A stretch of DNA of 64,000 nt from WTFV01 sp965200895 (lineage in GTDB: Bacteria > Acidobacteriota > Vicinamibacteria > Vicinamibacterales > UBA8438), in assembly GCA_965200895.1 (NCBI GenBank), contig CBDAVM010000002.1:248001-312000 (forward strand). The letters are read 5' to 3'. Below the pieces are notes generated by a model. The model worked only from the letters and a program-made list of their open reading frames with translations. It searched no databases and was not told the origin of the DNA. Positions 33,949-41,254 of the stretch are shown in pieces. The translations under genes were made by a program, and so were the position numbers. Each line of letters begins with the position of its first letter. Positions within the stretch are counted from its first letter, which is position 1.

Positions 33949-34180
33949 GTGCGACTGGAGGGGAACGTATCCACCGCGCAGTCGGCCTTCAGGTTCACCT
34001 GCGAGGACTACCGGACGGCGCCGCCGGACAAGCCCTGCGAACTGCTCGACGGGATCTGGTCATTGATGCCGGCGCCGAATCCGAGGCGCCCGGCGGTCCA
34101 GGTCCAGTTGGGGGAGCGCTTTGCCCGGCCTCGGCCGCATCGACGACCTTCTGCTCGGGGCGCGATTCCCGATGGAACGG
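33949..34180 (+). pseudogene. Truncated Uma2-family gene
   Basis: The segment reads FTCEDYRTAPPDKPCELLDG, then IWSLMPAPNPRRPAVQVQLG, matching the N-terminal third of Uma2 proteins (EDY..lP, ELLDG, aPs.rH). It shifts frame after ERFAR (the next frame gives LGRIDDLLLGARFP) and has no catalytic strands. It is the third Uma2 locus in the window and the second one broken. Confidence 0.65.
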
Positions 34181-34277
34181 CGCAATCGGGCGCCCGGCGG
34201 TGCCGTGATAGCATGATTTGGGGGCTTGGCGCCCAAGCGATTCACGCAGCACCCAGGGGCCATGAATCCAGACTTTG

Positions 34278-35645
34278 ATGCACGCCTACAGAGGCGCTGA
34301 ACGACCATTGTCTGGGACGCAGACGGGACGGGTCTGGGATATCGCCGAGCAGATTACGCGCGAGAAGGGTCGCTGTGCGGAGCGCAGCGAGGTCATAGAG
34401 CGTTTCACGGCCGAGGGCGGGAACAGAAATACGGCTAGTACAACGTACTACACGTGGAAGCAGCACTACGACGCCCGACCGCTGCCCGCGCCCGTCGCGA
34501 TCGAGCCCGGCGACGACGCTGAAGGTCACCCACCGGCGCATGAAGACGACGATGACGATATAGAACCGGACAGCGGTGTCGAGGAGGAACGGGACGATCC
34601 GGATGCCTTCATCAAGGAGCCTTTCGATCCGTCGAAGATCAAGGTTCGTACGGTCCAGGTCCTCGTCGATCAACTCGTGGCGCGTATCGCACACAAGGAG
34701 ATCGATCTGGCTCCTGATTTTCAGCGAATGCGGGGCATCTGGAAACCGGTCAACAAGAGTCGGTTGATCGAGTCCCTGTTGCTGCGGATCCCGATTCCCG
34801 TGTTCTATGTCGCAGCGGATGCAGACGACAACTGGGAGGTGGTTGACGGCGTTCAGCGGATGTCCACCCTGTACGACTACATCACCGACCGGTTCGCGTT
34901 GACCGGGCTGGAGTACCGGGTGGAGCTCGACGACAAGTATTTCAAGCAACTGCCGCGCGTGATGCAGCGCCGGATCCGCGAGACGCAACTCGTCGTGAAC
35001 GTCATCGAGCCGGGAACACCACCAGAAGTGATGTTCAACATCTTCAGCCGCATCAACACCGGCGGCATGAAGCTCAACGCGCAGGAAATCCGTCATGCCC
35101 TGCACCCCGGGCCGGTGCGCGATTTCCTGAAGACACTGGCGGGGTCCGACGCCTTCACCGCCGCGACGAATCGGTCGATCAGGCCGGATCGGATGCTCGA
35201 CCGCGAGTGCGTGCTGCGATTCCTCGCTTTTCACATCGGACCGTGGGAGCAGTACAGAAGCCGCTCTCTGGACAGATACCTCGTTGGGATCATGAAGCGG
35301 ATCAACGCCATGACTCCCGGCGAGCGGGACTCGCTCCGCGCCGATTTCGAGAAGGCGATGCTGGCCGCGACGCGTATCTTCGGGGGCAAGGCGTTCAGAA
35401 ACATCTCCAATGAACGTGCCCGGATCAACAAGTCGCTTTTCGAGGCGTGGGGTGTCCAGTTGGCGCGTTGTTCTTCGAACGATATCGATCGGCTTGTCGG
35501 CCACCGCACCGAGATCGTCGAAAAGTTTCGGACGGTACTGAAGGATCCGGAGTTCGACAAGGCGATCTCGCAAGGAACCGCCATGCCCCAGCGGATACGG
35601 AAGCGGTTCAGCGCGGTCCGCGATCTGGTGCAGGAGTTCGTCTGA
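34278..35645 (+). CDS. DUF262 (GmrSD/ParB-like) protein with N-terminal winged-helix-like domain
   Basis: The 455-residue protein has an N-terminal domain (TGRVWDIAEQITREKGRCAE...TASTTYYTWKQHYDAR), then an acidic linker (EDDDDDIEPDSG), then a DUF262 domain: KEIDLAPDFQRMRGIW, SRLIESLLLRIPIPVFYV, VVDGVQRMSTLYDYI, FNIFSRINTGGMKLNAQEIR. The DGxQR motif is the ParB/Srx-like nucleotide-binding site shared with GmrSD type IV restriction enzymes and BrxU, but no DUF1524 HNH nuclease follows. The start is the ATG at 34278. Its stop overlaps the next ATG by one base (TGATG), linking it to the ATPase fragment. The gene looks intact. Confidence 0.85.
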   Translation: MHAYRGAERPLSGTQTGRVWDIAEQITREKGRCAERSEVIERFTAEGGNRNTASTTYYTWKQHYDARPLPAPVAIEPGDDAEGHPPAHEDDDDDIEPDSGVEEERDDPDAFIKEPFDPSKIKVRTVQVLVDQLVARIAHKEIDLAPDFQRMRGIWKPVNKSRLIESLLLRIPIPVFYVAADADDNWEVVDGVQRMSTLYDYITDRFALTGLEYRVELDDKYFKQLPRVMQRRIRETQLVVNVIEPGTPPEVMFNIFSRINTGGMKLNAQEIRHALHPGPVRDFLKTLAGSDAFTAATNRSIRPDRMLDRECVLRFLAFHIGPWEQYRSRSLDRYLVGIMKRINAMTPGERDSLRADFEKAMLAATRIFGGKAFRNISNERARINKSLFEAWGVQLARCSSNDIDRLVGHRTEIVEKFRTVLKDPEFDKAISQGTAMPQRIRKRFSAVRDLVQEFV

Positions 35646-35917
35646 TGCTGCGGCGGATCGGGTTGACCAACTTCAAGTGCTTCGAGAATCTCGACTTGCC
35701 GTGCGCCCCGCTCAACCTGTTGTGCGGCCTGAACGGGATGGGCAAGAGCAGCGTGATCCAGGCGCTGCTGGTGTTGCGACAGTCGTTCGAGACCGGGGAC
35801 CTGCAGGAGGGCCGACTCGTACTGGGCGGCGCCCTGACGGATCTGGGGGCCGGTTCGGACGTACTGTTCGAGGATGCCGGCGACGAGGTCGTCGGATTAA
35901 CCCTCCACGGCGACTAG
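35645..35917 (+). CDS. AAA ATPase (DUF3696-like), truncated to its N-terminal 90 residues
   Basis: The product starts MLRRIGLTNFKCFENLDL with the Walker A GLNGMGKSS (about residues 33-41), followed by ALLVLRQSF and GALTDLGAGSDVLF, the usual start of SMC-like ATPases of the DUF3696 group. It stops at a TAG (35915-35917) after 90 residues, where family members run for several hundred, so Walker B and the dimer interface are absent. It is coupled to the DUF262 gene upstream. The ATPase was most likely intact before a deletion or stop mutation; no remainder is found in the 57 bp before the next gene. Confidence 0.7.
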   Translation: MLRRIGLTNFKCFENLDLPCAPLNLLCGLNGMGKSSVIQALLVLRQSFETGDLQEGRLVLGGALTDLGAGSDVLFEDAGDEVVGLTLHGD

Positions 35918-35974
35918 GCGCATCCACCCTGGACCCGGCGCTTCGGCTATTCGCGCGGCAGTGATCGATTCCGG

Positions 35975-36613
35975 ATGTGCGAGGCGAAGAGGTTGCCGCC
36001 GGACGACGGAGCCCCGCTCGTGCTGTGCGCCGTCACGGACGCAATTTGCGTCGGCATGCCATCCGAGCCCGTCTGGGACCGCGATCGACTCCCGGTCGAC
36101 TTCGAGGAGCTGCTGCCCGACGGCAGGTTTGCGGATGCGCATGAAGAGATCGACAACCTTGCGCGGGCGGTGCACGCCGGTCCGATCGCCGACCGCCACC
36201 GCACGCGGCTTCGCCACCGATGTTCGAACGCAGGCGACCTGTGGAACCGATGGGAGCAGGTGTTTCCACACCTGACATTCGGCCCGGATGTTGAGGATCA
36301 CCTCGCGGCGCTGAACGCCGGGTGGCTCCCGACGCTCGTCAACCGACTGGCCGACCTCGACGCGGCGGCGGCGGAATGGCGGACCGCCGGCGGACCCGCC
36401 CCGCCCTGGACGACGAGAGTGACGCCGGAGAGCGAATCGGTGATGCAGCATCCCGCCCTGCGTGAGGCCCGCCGTTTCCGGTCCCGCCGCGGTTCGAGGG
36501 TCCTGTTCGAATGGCATGCCCGGTTCGGCAGCGGAGCCCGGATACACCTGCGGTTCGATGCGCGGACACGGGAGATCGAGATCGGCTACATCGGGGTCCA
36601 TCTCCTGACATGA
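35975..36613 (+). CDS. Third gene of the DUF262/ATPase locus, unknown function
   Basis: The 212-residue protein has a region VGMPSEPVWDRDRLPVDFEELL, then IDNLARAVHAGPIADRHR and LWNRWEQVFPHLTFGPDVEDHL. It ends ARFGSGARIHLRFDARTREIEIGYIGVHLLT. The C-terminus (RIHLRFD...IEIGYIGVHL) resembles a RelE-like toxin or nuclease fold seen in proteins encoded beside DUF262 and SMC-like ATPase genes; this is recognition by eye. The N-terminus seems short, so part of it may have been lost in the deletion that truncated the ATPase. Probable role: third component of a defence-type set, now incomplete. Confidence 0.6.
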   Translation: MCEAKRLPPDDGAPLVLCAVTDAICVGMPSEPVWDRDRLPVDFEELLPDGRFADAHEEIDNLARAVHAGPIADRHRTRLRHRCSNAGDLWNRWEQVFPHLTFGPDVEDHLAALNAGWLPTLVNRLADLDAAAAEWRTAGGPAPPWTTRVTPESESVMQHPALREARRFRSRRGSRVLFEWHARFGSGARIHLRFDARTREIEIGYIGVHLLT

Positions 36614-36750
36614 GCAGACGACGATCGCGTCGGGGATGATGTCCTCGTGGCGGGCGCCTTGGCTTGACAAAGCCGTCCAGACGCGCAGAATGGAGCGATC
36701 AGGGTTGATGATGGGTGGGGTTCCGCCGGGGCTTGGACTGGAGCATCGGG

Positions 36751-36940
36751 AGGACCGACCGCATGGAGACCCGCCCTTGATGCGCGGCCAGGGCACGATG
36801 ACCGGCGCCTGATTGTCCTCAAGAAGGATCGAACCGCATGGAGACCGCCCTCGTTGCGCGGGCCGCCCGCACCGATGTGACACCCACGAACGGATACGAA
36901 GGACCGACCATGAAGACGCGACCTCGTTGCGTGACGGTGA
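36751..36940 (+). repeat. Three copies of the DUF1800 translation-start region, 74-75 bp step
   Basis: AGGACCGACCGCATGGAGAC at 36751, AGGATCGAACCGCATGGAGA at 36825 and AGGACCGACCATGAAGACGC at 36900 each give a ribosome site, an ATG and a following CTCGTTGCG-like stretch (CCTTGATGCGCGG in the first copy). The first copy codes METRP and stops; the second is open and in frame with the gene; the third is the likely true start at 36910. Confidence 0.75.
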
Positions 36941-38754
36941 TCGGCACGGCGCTTGCGCTCTGCGTCGCCGGCGGCATCGCTGCGGCCAATCCGAACGACT
37001 GGGAGCCGGGGCCTGCGGCGTGGACCGGCGACCTGACCCCGATCACCGAGGCGGACTGGAGCTACGACCGGGCCGAGCATCTGCTGGGCCGCGCCGGCTT
37101 CAGCGGCACGCCGGAGGACGTCCGGCGGCTGGCGGAGATGACGCCGGAAGCGGCGGTCAGCGCCCTGGTCGACTACGACGAGATTCCGAACGACCAACTG
37201 GAGCCGTTCGAGCACTCGGGCTTCTGGGACGAGACGCTGATGCACTTCCCGCCGAGCCGGCCCGCCGCGACCGACCGGGCGATGGCGCTCGGCGCGAGCA
37301 TGGGCATCCGCGTGAAGCCGGAGTTCGTCAACCGCCACATGCAGCCGGTCTCGGACCGCTTCTTCTACTGGCTGCGCGCGACCGCGCTGGAGACCCGCCG
37401 CGTCGGCTACTGGTGGGCCGAGCGGATGCTCGACACGAACCGGCCGCTGCAGGAGAAGATGGCGCTGTTCTGGCACGGGCACTTCGCCACCGCCCAGAAC
37501 AAGGTCCGCGACTACCGGAAGATGCTGCTGCAGATCGAGACCTTCGAGCGGCATGCGGCCGGGAACTTCGGCGAGCTGCTCGTCGCCGTCGCCCGGGATC
37601 CCGGGATGCTCTATTACCTGGATGCCGGCGTGAACGTGAAGGGGGCCGCCAACGAGAACTTCGCCCGCGAGGTGATGGAGCTGTTCACGATGGGCGTGGG
37701 CAACTACTCGGAGATGGATGTCCGCGAGGCGGCGCGGGCGTTCACGGGCTGGAACTTCGTGAACCTGGACTTCGTGGTCAACGAAGAGCAGCATGACGAC
37801 GGCCCCAAGACCTTCCTGGGCCGCACCGGCAACTTCGACGGCGTCGACGTGCTCCACATCATCCTGGAGCAGCCGATCACCGCCGAGTACATCGCCTCGA
37901 AGATCTACCGCTTCTTCGTCCGCGAGGACCCGTCGCCCGAACTGCAGGCCGAACTCGGCGCCGTCTTCCTTGACAACGGCTACGAGCTGAAGCCGCTGCT
38001 GCGCACCATCTTCCTGTCGCGCGACTTCTACAGCGAGGCCAGCTACGGCGCCCACATCAAGGGTCCGGTCGAGCACGTCATCGCCATGCTGAAGCAGCTC
38101 GGCGCCCCCGACGTGCCGGGCGTGCCCGACTTCAACAGCACGACCATCGCCCTGGGCCAGCACCTGCTGAACCCGCCGTCGGTCGCCGGCTGGGCGCAGG
38201 GCCGCTCCTGGATCACGCCGGCGCTGCTGCAGGAGCGGGGCAACGTCGCCTTCAACTACCTGTTTCCCGACGTCATCGACTTCCGGGATCCGAGCTTCCT
38301 CGCCCGCAGCGGGGACGGTGTGGTGGGCGAGCGCCTGCGCAACGGCTACGACTTCGGCGCCGCCATCTCCATCGACGGCGACCCGAACCAGATGACCGCG
38401 TTCGACCTGTCGCTGCTCGAGCGCGACGAGCTGTTCAACACCCGCGTCTCCGGCTACCGGGCCTGGGCCGAAGCGGTGCGCAAGCTGATTCCGACCCCGC
38501 GCGGTGCGGCGCAGTTCGACATGACCCGCATGGTCCTGGATTCGGGGGCGACGACCACCGACGAGGCGGTCGACCACCTGCTGGGACGGTTCCTGCGGAT
38601 GCCGGTGGCGGCCGGGCTGCGCGACGCGCTGGTGGAACTGCTGGAGGGCGAGCTGGGAACCCGGGATCTGGCGCGCGCCCGGACCTACATGGAAGATCCG
38701 TTGCGCATGGTGACGCACATCATCATGAGCACGCCCGAGTATCAGATCGATTGA
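36910..38754 (+). CDS. DUF1800-family secreted protein
   Basis: The 614-residue protein has a signal peptide (VTVIGTALALCVAGGIAAA) and the DUF1800 landmarks: AEHLLGRAGFSGTPEDVRRL, MALFWHGHFATAQNKV, NENFAREVMELFTMG, FTGWNF, PSVAGWAQGRSWI and the closing STPEYQID. Members are exported and almost always paired with a DUF1501 gene, as here (23 bp downstream). Their biochemical role is unknown; a part in polymer or surface metabolism has been suggested from context in other phyla. ATG 36910 is favoured because the signal peptide starts there; a 24-residue N-terminal extension from the duplicated ATG at 36838 is also in frame. Confidence 0.92.
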   Translation: MKTRPRCVTVIGTALALCVAGGIAAANPNDWEPGPAAWTGDLTPITEADWSYDRAEHLLGRAGFSGTPEDVRRLAEMTPEAAVSALVDYDEIPNDQLEPFEHSGFWDETLMHFPPSRPAATDRAMALGASMGIRVKPEFVNRHMQPVSDRFFYWLRATALETRRVGYWWAERMLDTNRPLQEKMALFWHGHFATAQNKVRDYRKMLLQIETFERHAAGNFGELLVAVARDPGMLYYLDAGVNVKGAANENFAREVMELFTMGVGNYSEMDVREAARAFTGWNFVNLDFVVNEEQHDDGPKTFLGRTGNFDGVDVLHIILEQPITAEYIASKIYRFFVREDPSPELQAELGAVFLDNGYELKPLLRTIFLSRDFYSEASYGAHIKGPVEHVIAMLKQLGAPDVPGVPDFNSTTIALGQHLLNPPSVAGWAQGRSWITPALLQERGNVAFNYLFPDVIDFRDPSFLARSGDGVVGERLRNGYDFGAAISIDGDPNQMTAFDLSLLERDELFNTRVSGYRAWAEAVRKLIPTPRGAAQFDMTRMVLDSGATTTDEAVDHLLGRFLRMPVAAGLRDALVELLEGELGTRDLARARTYMEDPLRMVTHIIMSTPEYQID

Positions 38755-38777
38755 GGGACTCGACCACAGAGAGGTGC

Positions 38778-40043
38778 ATGACCATGACCCTGACCAACCG
38801 CGGCAAGAAGCTGTGTGATTCCAGTGGCGTGTCCCGCCGCCAGGCGCTGAAGATCGGCGCCCGCGGCATCGGTCTCGGCCTGCTCGGCAGCGGCCTCGGC
38901 CCCCTGCCCCCGCTCTTCGGCGCGACATCGGAGGCGCTGGCCGCCACCGAGGGGAAGATCCTCGTGGTCTTCGAGTGGTTCGGCGGCTACGACGGTCTGA
39001 GCACGTTCGTGCCCTACAGCGACGACGAGCTGTACCGGCGCCGCCCCACCATCGGCGTCCGCGAGCAGGACGTGATCAAGGCCGACGAGCACTTCGGCTT
39101 CCAGAAGTCGATGGTCGGCATGCATCGGCTCTGGGAGGAGGGCAACTGCGCCGTCATCCACGGCTGCGGCTACGAGCAGCCGTCGTTCTCGCACTTCGCC
39201 TCCAGCTCGTTCTGGCACACCGGGGCCCCCAACAGCGGGGAGGCCTACGGCTGGTACGGCCGCACTGCCGACGCCCTGGATCCGACCGGATCCCCCAACT
39301 TCCTGGTCAACATCGCCTCGGCGCAGTCGCTCGCGGTGCGCGCCCACGAGCACGTTCCGGTCGTCTTCAACGATCCGGGCTCGTTCCGCCGCGACTTCTT
39401 CCATCCGCAGAGTCAGTACATCGACCGGCTGGGCAACGGACAGGCGGCGCGCAGCGAAGTCCACAAGTTCCTGCTCGACGTCAACCAGAGCGCCCGCGAG
39501 GCGTCGGCCCTGGTCAGCCAGGCCTGGGACAACTACACCCGCTCGCGCGGCAACGATCTGCGCCTGCTCGATCTCGACAAGGTCGTGGCGCTGATCGAGA
39601 ACGACTTCCCGGCGCGGCTCTACTACGTGCGGCTCCGCAACAGCCTGTTCGACACGCACGTCAACCAGGAGAGCCCGCACAACCGCCAGGTGCAGTACTG
39701 CTGCGACGCGGTCTGGGGCTTCTTCGAGGAAATGAAGCGCCTCGGAAAGCAGGACGACGTGGCCGTCTTCATCCACAGCGAGTTCGGCCGGCGGGTCCCG
39801 GAGAACACGAGCCTCGGCACCGACCACGGCACCGCGAACGTCGCCTTCGTGCTCGGCGGCGGCGTCAAGGGCGGCCAGTACGGAAAGCCGGTCAGCCTCA
39901 CGGATCTCGTGCTCGGCGACAACCTGCAGTACACCACCGACTTCCGGCGGGTGTACGCCACGCTCATAGACGAGTACCTCGGCTACCGCAGGTCGGAGAG
40001 CGTGCTCGGCGACAGGTTCGACACGCTCGGCATGTTCGCGTAG
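38778..40043 (+). CDS. DUF1501-family protein with Tat signal
   Basis: The 421-residue protein has a twin-arginine signal (VSRRQALKIGARGIGLGLLG at about residues 15-34). The body is of the DUF1501 alkaline-phosphatase/sulfatase-like fold: VFEWFGGYDGLSTFVPY in the usual metal-site position, FGFQKSMVGMHRLW, CGYEQPSFSHFASSSFWHTG, DDVAVFIHSEFGRRVPEN and GTDHGTANVAFVLGGGVKGG. Asp/His residues in the last two motifs would be metal ligands. The start is ATG 38778 with GAGAGG upstream; it follows the DUF1800 gene by 23 bp, one operon. Exported folded by Tat, which suits a cofactor- or metal-bearing protein. Confidence 0.92.
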   Translation: MTMTLTNRGKKLCDSSGVSRRQALKIGARGIGLGLLGSGLGPLPPLFGATSEALAATEGKILVVFEWFGGYDGLSTFVPYSDDELYRRRPTIGVREQDVIKADEHFGFQKSMVGMHRLWEEGNCAVIHGCGYEQPSFSHFASSSFWHTGAPNSGEAYGWYGRTADALDPTGSPNFLVNIASAQSLAVRAHEHVPVVFNDPGSFRRDFFHPQSQYIDRLGNGQAARSEVHKFLLDVNQSAREASALVSQAWDNYTRSRGNDLRLLDLDKVVALIENDFPARLYYVRLRNSLFDTHVNQESPHNRQVQYCCDAVWGFFEEMKRLGKQDDVAVFIHSEFGRRVPENTSLGTDHGTANVAFVLGGGVKGGQYGKPVSLTDLVLGDNLQYTTDFRRVYATLIDEYLGYRRSESVLGDRFDTLGMFA

Positions 40044-40102
40044 GACATCGTTTGGAAGTCACGCGGAGACGAGAGGGTTGGCGCCAGCCTGCCCCCTCGC
40101 TC

Positions 40103-40129
40103 CGGTGCGCCTCGTGCAACAGCGCACCG
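40103..40129. terminator. 8-bp hairpin after the DUF1501 gene
   Basis: CGGTGCGC (40103-40110) and GCGCACCG (40122-40129) pair around an 11-base loop, 60 bp after the DUF1501 stop and 48 bp before the next gene. No T-run follows. Confidence 0.35.
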
Positions 40130-40176
40130 TGTCCGTGCGCCGCGTCGGGCGGAAGCCCGCGAGGAGGTAGATTGAG

Positions 40177-41010
40177 ATGTCCGATCCAGCGCCTCCGGCG
40201 GATCGTCCGGACAAGCATTCCCGACAAACCGTCCTTCCTGCGGATTCCTGGGAGTGGTGGCACACGGCATCCCTTGGACTCATCATGGCGTTCCTGGGCT
40301 GGATGGCGATCACGCGGCCATGGGGCCTGCACGCGTCGTGGCTCATCGTCGTCGTCGCCCTCATCGGTTTCGTCATGATTGCCGGGCTCGGAATCACGGG
40401 AGTCTGGCGTGGGGCCTTCATCGACGAGCGCAACATGATCAGTCTGTCGCGTTTCCAGATGATGGTCTGGACGGTGCTCGTGCTGTCCGCCTACGGCACG
40501 TTGGCGGTTACCAGGGCGGCCGAGCTGGATCCGCTGACCGCGCTCGACGTGGAAATACCGCAGACCGTCTGGGTTCTCATGGGGATCAGCACGCCGTCGC
40601 TGGTCGGCTCCCCCCTCATCAGGAACAAGAAGAAGGATCCGAGGCTCGCGTTGGACGCGGACGAGCAGCGGGAGGCGCTCGACAGTCAGCGGAAGGGGCT
40701 GGCCGAGACCGTCCGGGTCGAGGGCCGGATCGTGGTCAAGAAGAGAGTAGAGGACGCGAACTGGTCGGACCTGTTCATCGGGGAGGAAGTCTCCGATGTC
40801 GCGCACCTGAACCTGGCGAAGATCCAGATGTTCTTCTTCACGGTCCTCCTCCTGATCTCGTACGGCGTGTCCATAGCCACCCTGCTCCTCCGGTCGGAGG
40901 AGCTTCCGGATGCCCTGCCGGATGTCGGTGAGGGCATGCTCGCGCTCTTCGGCATCAGCCAGGGGGGCTACCTCATGGACAAGGCAGTCCCCGCGGCTCC
41001 CCCGAGGTAG
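40177..41010 (+). CDS. Integral membrane protein of unknown function
   Basis: The 277-residue protein has about four to five transmembrane segments (SLGLIMAFLGWMAI, WLIVVVALIGFVMIAGLGI, FQMMVWTVLVLSAYGTLAV, MFFFTVLLLISYGVSIATLLL) and a charged cytoplasmic loop (RNKKKDPRLALDADEQREAL). Two similar elements, LSRFQMMVWTVLVL and LAKIQMFFFTVLLL, sit before the second and third helix pairs, hinting at an internal duplication. I recognise no family. A strong GAGGAGG precedes the ATG. The neighbours give no firm clue. Confidence 0.75.
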   Translation: MSDPAPPADRPDKHSRQTVLPADSWEWWHTASLGLIMAFLGWMAITRPWGLHASWLIVVVALIGFVMIAGLGITGVWRGAFIDERNMISLSRFQMMVWTVLVLSAYGTLAVTRAAELDPLTALDVEIPQTVWVLMGISTPSLVGSPLIRNKKKDPRLALDADEQREALDSQRKGLAETVRVEGRIVVKKRVEDANWSDLFIGEEVSDVAHLNLAKIQMFFFTVLLLISYGVSIATLLLRSEELPDALPDVGEGMLALFGISQGGYLMDKAVPAAPPR

Positions 41011-41254
41011 GCGCGTCGGCTCGGTCCGGCCGCGATGGCGGCGCTGGTCGACTCGCGTCGTGGGGAGAACCGACGCCAACCAGTCTGCCGGGTCTGCCGG
41101 GTCGCCTTCCTGCACGGAGAATGCGGATAGCGCGCCACTCGCCGTGAGGCTCGCAAGCCTTGGAACGGCGTTATCTCGGTTACCATCGGCGCGGGCGCTG
41201 CTGCGGCGCTCTCGAACCGGATACGGACAGGACCGGGAGGAAGGAGATACAGAG

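Noticed and set aside
34278..35645. Complete GmrSD type IV restriction enzyme
   Set aside because: Only the DUF262 (GmrS-like) part is present; there is no DUF1524 HNH nuclease motif in this or the next genes.
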